A stretch of 64,000 bases of DNA, taken from assembly GCA_964030475.1 (NCBI GenBank), contig CAXIPT010000001.1, forward strand, positions 6,458,166-6,522,165, written 5' to 3'. The position numbers and the translations under genes are program-made. The DNA is from Tethya wilhelma. Its lineage: Eukaryota; Porifera; Demospongiae; Tethyida; Tethyidae. The notes under the pieces are model-generated. The model worked only from the letters and a program-made list of their open reading frames with translations, did no database searches and was not told where the DNA came from. Below, one piece after another: positions 48,523 through 59,004 of the stretch. Every line of letters starts with the position of its first letter. The stretch's first letter is position 1.

Positions 48523-49866
48523 TATTCCAACACACATTAATTAGACCATATCTGTAGCTGATGCAATTAGACATTTTCCTTCTTGGCTTCTAGCCTCTAG
48601 TTGATCAGAGCACAACTAAGTTTAGATTAAGGAGCAAATTAATTTTAAAAACTATGTCACGTTAAATTATTCCAAGTATGTATACCCCTGAGAGACACCA
48701 CAGCTACATACTTGGTCAAACCTTATCCGGGAAGGTTTCTGTGTTTATGTTGTTGTAAAGAGAAGCATGTTCCCATATGTCTGGGGGAAGACACACATAG
48801 TTTACTCCAATTCTCGTGAATGTAAACAAGCATGCACGTACACACATTTTGTCCTGATCAGATAACAAAGGAAGAACAGTAGCAAATAGTTTCGAGTTAG
48901 GAAGTGAGCCGCAGCAGGTGGTGGTGGTACCACCGATCTGGGAAGTAAAATGGTAAGCTTCAGTTGGCATGAGTAGTTCAAACATGAAACTGTAAATGGA
49001 CACACGGTGCAGTGGTGTGATTTCATTGCAATGGAAAGCAACATCATGTTTTGTGCAATAAACAACCAGCATGAAATACGATGAGGAAACTGGAGCAAAT
49101 TGCCTTACCAAGAAATGTTTCAAAACTTAAGACAAAAAAATTCACAAATAACTACGAGAACATACACAACACACAAGCACCCAGACATGCATGACACAGG
49201 CACGTGCACCTGTCCACATGTAACACAACCCTAGTCCCCCCCACACTCATCAGTGCGTCAAAGAATGCCGCTCACAAAACAGCCACCCACTCAACTGCAT
49301 CAACTCTCACCACCATCGCCTAATGAGGCAGTGAACCTGTAAAGTATACTCTCTCCATGTTAGTAATCACTGTTGTCACTCTATCAATTGGCGTGGCTTT
49401 CTTGGGGAGATCGACGAGGAGCAATAAATATTACAGAGACAACAACGATTTGTTGATCTGACGCGTTGTGTTGTGATGAGAAGGCACAAATCACCGACAA
49501 CCAAATCTCTATTAGGGTCGCATTCCATTCATCACACCGCCTCAATGCAAGCTATGCATCGTAATGTTGAGGTGAATGGCTATACATAATGACAACACCA
49601 GTGGCATGGGATGGAGGGCAGTTGGCAGCTGCATGTTTTTTTCTTGTAAATACAAACCTACAAACAATGACCTATAGGTGAGGCTGATTGAATTTTAACA
49701 GCTCAACAGGAACTCTCACACACGAAAATACCACCTGCCAATGAATGATACACTGCAATAGCTCATCTACACACACACACACACACACAGATGACCTTCA
49801 CATATTACTATTATGGCGTGCATAATTCGCTGTATAACAACAGAAATGACATGCACACATTGAAAC
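48523..49866. other. Non-coding stretch left of the duplicated block
   Basis: No gene seen. The missing 3' exons of PWP2 would be expected here on the minus strand, but I could not find sequence resembling its conserved C-terminus. CA run near 49771-49790. Confidence 0.5.
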
Positions 49867-50922
49867 TCAATTATGCAACTTCCTGGTGCATGGTGGTACC
49901 ATGCTACTTGAGGGTCATCAGTGAATGTCACAGGCTCTGAGGTTCACCTCGAATTAGGACAAAATGTGAGGTTGCTAAGCGAAAACTCCTGTTTTAATTA
50001 ATGCAATTAGAATTACAAAACACTTGAGAGAAGAATTCAAGAGACAGTGATCTGTCGGTAGGGCCTTTATCAGAAAATTCTTCAAAACAAAACACGTGCA
50101 CAAGAATCACTCACAGAATTATATTTGAAATGAATCTAATTAAAGGGACAGTCGGATGACTATAGCTGCTGCCACACACATGCACTCAGTCACCTATCAC
50201 AGGCACATTAACAGGCACATACTTGCCCAATTATCCACCATGGGATGGTAATCCCCAAAAATTGAAAAGCCTCTCTTGAGGAATTTCAACTAACATAAAA
50301 TGAATGCTTTCACAGCATACCTATGGCTCCACAAACGGACAACATTCATTAAGTATAATTTACCGTCTCGCAGCGGTACAGCTTCCACACATTTCACAGT
50401 CAGCTCTCTCTCGTTGAGCTTGAAACTCATCATCAGAGCAGCTCCGTATCTCTTCTCCTCCAGCGCCGCCAAGATAGCCTCAGGCGTTACATCGATGGAG
50501 AGGTCGTAGGGGTCAAAGACGCCACTTTCGTCCAGGGAGTAGACCAGCAGTCCTTCCGTTGTCACTGCAGACCAAGCTCGACCTGGGAACAGCAGTGATC
50601 GTGATTGTTATTAAAGTGTTCCATGAGAACAGTGTAAACTGTACTGTTCAACAGACACACATATTGTAATAGTATACCTGTGGGTGAAAATTGAACACAT
50701 TTGACTCGAATTTCTGGCCTTGTCTTTCGTGAGCTCATGTCGCCTAGATAGTTTACAATAACACCATTCTCAAAATAGTTAGGGGAAGAATAGGGGAAAA
50801 ACTATATCCATACATCATGCACGTACACACACACACACACACATACACACACACACACACACACCTTTTCTGACTCCTGGTAGTTTGATGCCTCTCCTTT
50901 GGTCATCACTGTCTTCATTCTC
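49867..50922. repeat. 1,056-bp block identical in register to 55011-56066
   Basis: Carries PWP2 exons at 50364-50582 and 50678-50743 and the first part of another (from 50865). The offset to the other copy is a constant 5,144 bp from end to end, including both CA microsatellites, and the block ends at the N at 50923. It is interpreted as the same locus assembled twice. Confidence 0.9.
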
Positions 50923-50923
50923 N

Positions 50924-51165
50924 TGTGATGGGTTTAGGTTCTTGGTTCCTCATCACGTGTGATGGGTTTAGGTTCTTGGTTCCTCATCACGTGTGATGGG
51001 TTTAGGTTCTTGGTTCCTCATCACATGATGGTTTAGGTTCTTGGTTCCTCATCATGTGTGATGGGTTTAGGTTCTTGGTTTCTCATCACGTATGATGGGT
51101 TTAGGTTCTTGGTTTCTCATCACGTATGATGGGTTTAGGTTCTCAACACTTTATCAAAAATTTCT
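50924..51165. repeat. 34-bp minisatellite, GTGATGGGTTTAGGTTCTTG unit (block 1)
   Basis: About six tandem units of roughly 34 bp containing GATGGGTTTAGGTTCTTGGTT and CTCATCACG, starting directly after an N. Four more units lie at 51450-51580. Confidence 0.88.
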
Positions 51166-51440
51166 CAGTCTAGGAAGGTCGTATGAAGCTTGAATTGGTA
51201 CCATTGTGATCAGCTTGAAGAGATCTTTCAAATGATATGGTTTATACCAAGATTTAATTTTGAAAAAAAATCACCAAAACCATGGATTATAGCCTTTGGT
51301 CAAGTGTGATTTTTTGACAAAAAAGGCCATTTTTCAATTTTCAAAAGAAACCATTTTATTTAAAAGATCTCTTCATGCTGATCACAATGGTGCAAGTCCC
51401 ATCTCAATACGACCTTCTTGGGCTGAGATATGAGTAATAA
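51150..51440. mobile_element. Imperfect hairpin element interrupting the minisatellite
   Basis: A left arm around 51165-51245 (TCTCAGTCTAGGAAGGTCGTAT, ACCATTGTGATCAGC, GAAGAGATCTTT) is matched in reverse complement at about 51350-51435. The hairpin sits between two blocks of the same 34-bp repeat, as expected for an insertion. Non-coding. Confidence 0.6.
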
Positions 51441-51449
51441 TGTGTTGCT

Positions 51450-51580
51450 AGGTTCTTGGTTCCTCATCACGTGTGATGGGTTTAGGTTCTTGGTTTCTCA
51501 TCATGTATGATGGGTTTAGGTTCTTGGTTTCTCATCACGTGTGATGGGTTTAGGTTCTTGGTTTCTCAACACGTATGATA
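51450..51580. repeat. 34-bp minisatellite (block 2)
   Basis: About four further units of the repeat at 50924-51165, beyond the hairpin element. Confidence 0.85.
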
Positions 51581-52562
51581 TATATACGCGTACATGTACG
51601 TATATCCAAAGTAAAAATAGATGTGCATTTGCGCGCAACAAACAAAAATGCGTGTAAATGCGCAAATTAGCGCGCTTTTGCACTGCTATATACGCACAAC
51701 TACGTAATCTTATGCGCAAATCTAAGCAAGACACGTTAGTACAACTGTGGTCATGGCAAAACAGAAGCCAGGTAGCAATTGCCTCTAAGTAGGCCATAAA
51801 CCACCTCGTGGTACTATACATGGTCAAAAAAGAAGCCAAGCAAAGTAAGAAAGCTAACTAACTGATAGCACATATCAGCGCATACACGCGCAATTGCACG
51901 CAATGCGCTAACGCAAAAGCGCACATTATGCGTAAAAGCACAATTTTTTTTACATGTACATGCTGTACAATCATGTGTCTTTGTACAATAGATTGTTCGT
52001 GTTGAAACTATTTCGTAAATAACATCTACAGATATTTAATTTTCGTAAATGTGGTTTAAACGGGCCGTCATGTATTTGAAATTTTCGCAGATTTTAATTT
52101 TCGTAAATACAGTGTCATGCATACTAAAATTTTTGAAACCACAAAAATTTCCTGATCTATGGTATAAGCGCATTATTACTGTGTGACCTCCAAATATCAA
52201 ATAGAGAGGACACATGATAAGAAATGGCTTTCTAGCAGCCAGAGTGAGCTCTGACAGACTTCAGCACACAGTGAGTGTGTGTGTCTTGTCTGTGAGGTAT
52301 GTAGCTATAGCCACCATTTACTGTGAGTGCAAAACCTCAAAATTGTATAACCACAGTGTACTGATAGCTAGCTGTGACCTTTTAGTTTTGAGGTCACTAG
52401 GAATGGTTGCATGCCATGCCAGAGGTAAGATTGAACAACATCATTGCTGAATCTTTATTAGTTGCTTCAGAGAAATTGCTCCATAATTATTATTATTACT
52501 ATTATTATTATTGCTAAAGCCTAGAGGTTCTAAATTGGGCAAATACACTATCTCTCTCTCAG

Positions 52563-52708
52563 TGACCTACCAATGAAAGGTCCTGGTAGAGAGAAGAACC
52601 TTATCATGCTGGGAGAGAGACCCAGGGAGAGGCCATCTCCCTCTTCTTCCACCTCATCTCTGAGCAGCTGCTCCAAGAGAGGACCAACAGGACGACACTC
52701 AACACCTG

Positions 52709-52742
<34 letters not shown>

Positions 52743-54227
52743 TCATACAACAGCCATTGTAAGTAAACACACTCCAAGTCTTAATTAACATGAAATAGTG
52801 AAAACTCTGAGAAAGAATCTTAAGCTGCACAACATTATTACTTACTGGATAACTTCTCTTGGAGAAGAACACTCTATGGGGAGAAAGAAAACCAAGGATT
52901 AAATCACCCAGCATTTTAGAAACCAAGGATTAAACCACCCAGTGTTTAAGAAACCAAGGATTAAACCACCCAGTGTTTAAGAAACCAAGGATTAAATCAC
53001 TCAGCGTTTAAGAAAGAGCATATATTATGCACCACTATCCACCAGTTGGGATACCCACTCCAATTAATGCCCACCACACATGTAAGTGCACCCGGCCGGT
53101 CTCTAGCCTAAAGTCCATCTGGTTTGAGAATGCCGCGGGAAGAGAAATAATGAGATTCATGCAATACTTTTTATATTTGGGGTAAAATAGCTAACTTTTG
53201 ACTGGTAAGGCGTAGGAAGCTTGAAAAGCAACCAAAAGAACGGGGAGAGAAAAAAAAAAAAAGAGCGATTTGTAATGGTGCTTGAAATTTTAAAATCAGT
53301 TGGTCAATTTTTCCTACTGGCATTCTCAAACCAAATGGACTTTAGCCTGTGTACCTTGAGATGTTTCTTCCCTTCCATGTGTCTGGAGTAGATATCTTCA
53401 GTCGAACACTTCACATAACACACCTGTGAGGGAGTGCATGAAACCATAGATTATATATATAATCTACGATGAAACACACACACATAATTATACATCTTGA
53501 CAGAGCTGCAATACAAAAACTGTATTATTTCAAGATATACACAAATAATTTCGGTGGCTCTGAAGGTTCAAACTGATTTGCTAACTGATTTTTGATCTAA
53601 GCTATTTTTAACCTCTAAGCAAGTTTTCATCAAACCATTTGTCAAGCTAATTTTCTTCCAAGTCTAAGGCTAGGGCTAGGGCTTGGGCCAGAGCTAGGGC
53701 CATTTTCATCAAATTGATTTTTTCCAGGTCTAAGGCTAGGACTAGGACTAGGGCTAGGGCTAAGGCTAGGGCTAGGGACTAGAAAATATTAAGAGGTTAT
53801 ATAGGAGCTAGGGGCTAGGCCCTAGGCCCTAAGGGCTTAGCCTGGATGAAAACCGGGCTTTGATACAAAATCGCTTAGATGAAAATCTCTCAGATAAAAA
53901 TCTCTTAGAAGGGGTTTAAAATAGCTTAGATCAAAAATTGGTTAGCAAAAATCAGTTTGAACCTTCAGGACCAGGTAGATACTTAATTGGACAATGATTA
54001 TAAAGGACATAGAAGTGCCTACAAAACTAAACCGAGTACATTTCTTAATAAAAGTTATAAGCCTGCACCCATGATCTGCTGGCTGCTCTAGTCACACATG
54101 CCATGGATCCAGGTCTTAGTGGTCCAGCTCACCTTACAGAAGTAAGGAGCTTTGTCCTGGTCCTCCTTCACGACACAGGCCAACCTCCTCATGTGTTCAT
54201 TGGCCATGATGTGCCTCTGGAGGTTCT

Positions 54228-54294
<67 letters not shown>

Positions 54295-54852
54295 TTGGAA
54301 TGTTAGATGGTAAATTTGGCAAATTGGCAAATTATTCTTTAAATCGCCAAACAGTTTTATACCTACACATGCACACATAAACAATGCAGCATGCAGAATT
54401 AAAACGCCAATCTGCTAAAATGGGAATCCACCAAATTTTAAGCCTGCCAGATTTACCAGCTATATGGCATAAATTTGTTGTTAAAATATACACAGCTACT
54501 TTCAGACAACTTGTAGGCTGCTAGACTCTGAAAGAACTTCTGCAAACAGAACTTCAACAGCTACCAAGTATTAGACTTGCTAGTTAATTAAAATTTGACG
54601 CTACTGTATGTATATCATGCATAATGGGGTCATAATAACAATGCTCGCAGAAAAAAAAAAAGAAAGAAAAAAAAAAGGTGATTCTAGTTACCCTTCTCGA
54701 GTTGAGCTGCGCCAGGCAGAGGTTACAGAGGAACTGCTCATCTGTGATGGTTCCCACGACACCAATGGTACGTTTGTTGACCTGCATCATCTCCCCCTGA
54801 CTGACGGGACCATCCTCACTAGCCCCTCCCTCTACAGCCGGTGGAGACTGGA
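52563..54852 (-). CDS. Matrin/U1-type zinc-finger protein, middle and 3' part
   Basis: Exons read on the minus strand: about 54696-54852 (SPPAVEGGASEDGPVSQGEM ... EQFLCNLCLAQLNSRR), about 54132-54228 (NLQRHIMANEHMRRL, YFCK), about 53355-53422 (VCYVKCSTEDIYSRHMEGKK), about 52845-52875, and 52563-52708 (ECRPVGPLLEQLLRDEVEEE, SLPGPFIG). Spliced, they form two U1/matrin-like C2H2 fingers: C-x2-C-x12-H-x5-H, and a second with FCKVC ... RHMEGKKH. Such fingers usually bind double-stranded RNA or snRNA. The 5' part lies at 61867-62970, and the exon at 54696-54852 is present there again with substitutions. The 3' end is lost at or before the N at 50923, or not recognised. Intron structure of the smaller exons is tentative. 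Confidence 0.6.
52889..53012. repeat. 31-bp minisatellite, four units
   Basis: Four tandem copies of AAACCAAGGATTAAACCACC plus CAGTGTTTAAG with a few substitutions, in an intron of the zinc-finger gene. Confidence 0.9.
53104..53348. mobile_element. Inverted-repeat element, about 245 bp
   Basis: TAGCCTAAAGTCCATCTGGT...GAATGCC at 53104-53134 is matched in reverse at about 53319-53348 (GGCATTCTCAAACCAAATGG...AGCCTG) with one mismatch. Non-coding; MITE-like. Confidence 0.7.
53560..53968. mobile_element. Inverted-repeat element carrying TAGGGC-type hexamer repeats
   Basis: Termini CTGAAGGTTCAAACTGATTT (53560-53612) and their reverse complement (about 53915-53968) form arms of about 50 bp. The interior (53660-53830) is a degenerate array of CTAGGG/CTAAGG hexamers that resembles telomere-type sequence. 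No ORF. Confidence 0.65.
54229..54291. repeat. (GA)n microsatellite at the zinc-finger exon boundary
   Basis: About 60 bp of GA directly upstream, in gene sense, of the exon starting NLQRH, forming its polypyrimidine tract. The other copy is at 61448-61478. Confidence 0.9.
54306..54470. mobile_element. TAAATTTGGCAAA-family element (copy 2)
   Basis: Begins GGTAAATTTGGCAAATTGGC and ends near GCCAGATTTACCAGC, with the shared internal block AAATCGCCAAACAGTTTTATA. In an intron of the zinc-finger gene. The corresponding copy in the duplicated piece is at 61495-61640. Confidence 0.6.
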
Positions 54853-55010
54853 CACCAGGAAAAGGAAGAAACAAATTTATCCATTATTATAGCATTAATA
54901 TACAGTATCCACAATAATGGTTACTACCGTAGAGCCGGAAATATTGACGGTTTGCTATGCAGAACGTAAAAAAATCTCGAGAAATTAAAATTGATGATTT
55001 TGCACGTGCT

Positions 55011-56066
55011 TCAATTATGCAACTTCCTGGTGCATGGTGGTACCATGCTACTTGAGGGTCATCAGTGAATGTCACAGGCTCTGAGGTTCACCTCGAATTA
55101 GGACAAAATGTGAGGTTGCTAAGCGAAAACTCCTGTTTTAATTAATGCAATTAGAATTACAAAACACTTGAGAGAAGAATTCAAGAGACAGTGATCTGTC
55201 GGTAGGGCCTTTATCAGAAAATTCTTCAAAACAAAACACGTGCACAAGAATCACTCACAGAATTATATTTGAAATGAATCTAATTAAAGGGACAGTCGGA
55301 TGACTATAGCTGCTGCCACACACATGCACTCAGTCACCTATCACAGGCACATTAACAGGCACATACTTGCCCAATTATCCACCATGGGATGGTAATCCCC
55401 AAAAATTGAAAAGCCTCTCTTGAGGAATTTCAACTAACATAAAATGAATGCTTTCACAGCATACCTATGGCTCCACAAACGGACAACATTCATTAAGTAT
55501 AATTTACCGTCTCGCAGCGGTACAGCTTCCACACATTTCACAGTCAGCTCTCTCTCGTTGAGCTTGAAACTCATCATCAGAGCAGCTCCGTATCTCTTCT
55601 CCTCCAGCGCCGCCAAGATAGCCTCAGGCGTTACATCGATGGAGAGGTCGTAGGGGTCAAAGACGCCACTTTCGTCCAGGGAGTAGACCAGCAGTCCTTC
55701 CGTTGTCACTGCAGACCAAGCTCGACCTGGGAACAGCAGTGATCGTGATTGTTATTAAAGTGTTCCATGAGAACAGTGTAAACTGTACTGTTCAACAGAC
55801 ACACATATTGTAATAGTATACCTGTGGGTGAAAATTGAACACATTTGACTCGAATTTCTGGCCTTGTCTTTCGTGAGCTCATGTCGCCTAGATAGTTTAC
55901 AATAACACCATTCTCAAAATAGTTAGGGGAAGAATAGGGGAAAAACTATATCCATACATCATGCACGTACACACACACACACACACATACACACACACAC
56001 ACACACACCTTTTCTGACTCCTGGTAGTTTGATGCCTCTCCTTTGGTCATCACTGTCTTCATTCTC
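55011..56066. repeat. Second copy of the 49867-50922 block
   Basis: Identical in register to 49867-50922. Its left edge at 55011 is an abrupt switch from sequence matching 61448-62175 to sequence matching the left block, with no N between. Confidence 0.9.
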
Positions 56067-56126
56067 ATCTCCACTGAGGAGATCCAAAGGACCAGCTTCT
56101 GTCATCAGGGCACTGTTTAGGAAGGG

Positions 56127-56165
<39 letters not shown>

Positions 56166-58465
56166 AGCAATCAATTCATGTCCGTGCATATATATATATG
56201 TGAGTGGATTCACCAGACACACACCATAATGCAATGTCATTTAATTACATACCTTCATTCCGTCGAATGATTGATTTCTTGAGACTTGAAATTTCTTGAG
56301 CAGTACTTGGTGAGCTACGTTATAAATACAGATGAACTTTGACCTTCCACCAGCCAGTACACACTTTCCATCAGCAGTGTAACAGAGACTTGTAAAGTAC
56401 CTGTGGGTGTGGTTATGGGTGGAGCAAGGTACTGTCTATTAGGCACAATTTTAGAGCTCTCACAAACTCTCTCAAACCTTCAAGGTCACAGTCAGAGAAA
56501 AATTAAAATGCCATCTATACACCCCCGAATTATATGCACTTACAATAATGACTAGAGGACAATGATTTAAAGAGAAGGTAATTTTTGGAGCAATGCCCAA
56601 ATTAAACTCAAAACAACATTTCCTGAAAGTCTTGAATATTTTTGAACATAACTTAATAGTCAGTGAACTTTGAGCATTGTGATCACTTACACTCCTCCAG
56701 CTAGTTTCTTTGCAGTGACCTTATCAGTATCTCTCCTCCCAACCTCAAGGTCGTGTCTCCCTTCAATGGAGCCAGTCTGAAGGGTGTTGAGAATGTCCCA
56801 GAATGATATCTGCCCATCCAACAATGACACAGCCAGCTCTAGACCATCTGGTCTAAAAGCCAATGATACAACTGCCACATAGTGTGCACGATTACATCAG
56901 AATGTGTATACACACATTGAGACATATATGTGTGTATGTTTGTGTTCTTGTAAGAATTTGCAATTGCATCTACGTATGTACATTTGTATGTGTGCACACA
57001 ATAAAGTCAGTGTATGTGTGTATGTTGTTGAGAGTGAGTGACTCACCATCAGCAGAGTGTAACAGTGTCTCTGTGTTTCCCTTCCCTTCAAACACATCCC
57101 ACAGCTTCACTGTCTTATCCCAAGAACCAGACGCCAAGAATGAGCGCGAGGGACAAAATGCCAGACTACTCACAGGCCCTTCGTGACCAGCTAGTAGCTT
57201 AAGAATAGAGAGAGACAGAGAGACAGAGAGAGTAAGAGTAGAGTGAATGATAAAAGAGACAGACACAAAGCTGTTCCAAAAATTAAAATAAGTATCCAAA
57301 AAAATTTTTTTTTTGCATAATTGAAGTTTGTTTGTACAGAAGAGAACTTAGAGAAGGACCTTTGAGATTAGCACACAGAGACCCACAAGCCACAAGACAC
57401 TTTGAGTCTAACAGTTGTACTCTCCACAATGGGGAACTCCAGATGTTTTTTTAAAATCACAGCACAAAAGCTACATTACAGTTAAAAGGGCACCTAATAA
57501 GCTCACAAAAAGCACAAACAAGTATTGGATTAAATCATTCCACCACTCCACTTAACAGTGGTGAGCCACAGCTACACAAGCTCAATCAGATGTGGTCCAG
57601 GGACATGCACATCCTATAAATGAAATCTGCCCTCCATTCCAGCCCCAGGGGTACATTATAATTATACCTATAACTCTAGATATCAGCAGTCAGACATCAC
57701 AAGCACACTCTCACTCACTCATTCACTCACTCACTCACTCACTCACTCACACACCTCTAGTAGTCGTCCAGTCTGCATGGACCAAACGAATACTTCAAAG
57801 GTGTCTTGAGAGCCAGCACACACCACCTCCCCACTGGGATCAAGACTCACACACGAGAATTGCACCGGCCGCGGAGAAGCAAACGTTCTAAAATTCCTAT
57901 ATCTAGTGAGGAAATAAAAAAATAAAATTTTTAGTTTTATGGTGTACCATGAAGTGGGAAGGCTTCCTTATTGCATGGAGAAATAGATTTTTATCATTTG
58001 TTGTTTATTATTTTTTTGAGAACGGAAAAATGTGTTATTGAATTCTTTTCCGTGAGAATTGAGTGCTTGAACTTGGGACTGTATTGCTATGGTGGTGTCT
58101 CTAGCTCACACATGTACGTGCTTCACACAAACCATAAACTAGTAAGCTGATTGAATTACTAACATCTTAACAGCTGGTTATGAGAAAGAGCAATTCACTT
58201 TGCACACCACACACACACACACAAACACATAATGCATGGCACACATGTAGGGTGTGGATACACATACACAGAATACATGCACACAAACAAATAAACAACA
58301 GCCTCTTAACGAGCACCTGTGGAGATCGAAAGCTCTCACTGTTCCATCCAACGAAGCACTGACTACAACTTTCCCAGCTGAGTTGAAGGCAACTCCAGTC
58401 ACTGCAGAGGAGTGGTCAGAGAAGGTGACAAAACAGAATCCTGAGGTGGTGTTCCAGAGCTTCAC
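55508..58465 (-). CDS. PWP2: PWP2 homologue, C-terminal half (WD repeats)
   Basis: Eight exons on the minus strand: 58317-58465, 57755-57902, 57047-57197, 56691-56871, 56253-56400, 56009-56126, 55822-55887, 55508-55726. They splice in phase: VKLWNTTSGFCFVTFSDHSS, GTVRAFDLHRYRNFRTFASP, FVWSMQTGRLLELLAGHEGP, LASGSWDKTVKLWDVFEG, TGSIEGRHDLEVGRRDTDKV, KLPGVRKGDMSSRKTRPEIR, TTEGLLVYSLDESGVFDPYD. This is PWP2/UTP1, a UTP-B subunit of the nucleolar small-subunit processome needed for 18S rRNA maturation. The first exon starts exactly where the plus-strand half (59005-61043) stops, in phase 0. It ends KCVEAVPLRD; the last roughly 150 residues are not found. Confidence 0.93.
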
Positions 58466-58475
58466 CTGAGACAGG

Positions 58476-58478
<3 letters not shown>

Positions 58479-58513
<35 letters not shown>
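58479..58513. repeat. (GA)n microsatellite in PWP2 intron
   Basis: Pure GA run immediately upstream, in gene sense, of the exon starting VKLW. Confidence 0.85.
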
Positions 58514-58516
<3 letters not shown>

Positions 58517-58672
58517 AGTACACAAAACATTACGTGGGTGAGTGAGTGTGTGTACAAGTGAATTAACAAGTGTGCATGTGTGTGGGTGAGATTCTTCAGC
58601 TGATGCTTGTGGTTGTCATGCACCGAATGATGTAATAACACTGAATGCACAGTATATAGCGCTGCATGGGTT

Positions 58673-58773
58673 GTTTGTCGGCTCAATGTCATTTCTGGAG
58701 TTCAATAAGAATTTCAACGATGGTGTAAAATTTCATGAGGCATCTCATTCACACATTATGAAGTGAACCATAG
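58673..58773. repeat. 101-bp inverted repeat, left arm
   Basis: Matches the reverse complement of 61346-61446 with one visible substitution. It is intron sequence of PWP2 and marks where the inverted piece joins. Confidence 0.93.
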
Positions 58774-59004
58774 ATACACGTATACACTGATTTTGATCTT
58801 AATTAGAGTGATCATTCATACTTGTTTCTACTAATCATAGTAAAGTTGATTTTGTTGGAATTGAGAAGTTGATCTAAAGGAATTGATCTCCAACAAAATT
58901 GAACCATTAAGAGTTGATCACCTGGGAGTGAATTGATCTTGTGTGGAACACATGAGCCACTGTTTTGCACTACACTACATGTACATCTTGTGTACTTTAT
59001 GCAG

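Noticed and set aside
48716..49123. 135-residue minus-strand frame as possible PWP2 3' exon
   Set aside because: Sequence shows none of the conserved PWP2 C-terminal features and no acceptor in phase with the exon ending at 50364.
50924..51580. CRISPR array
   Set aside because: The 34-bp units are contiguous without unique spacers and the sequence is eukaryotic; it is a minisatellite.
49867..56066. True segmental duplication of PWP2 exons
   Set aside because: No indels over 1,056 bp, equal microsatellite lengths and an N at the edge fit one locus assembled twice better than an evolutionary duplication.
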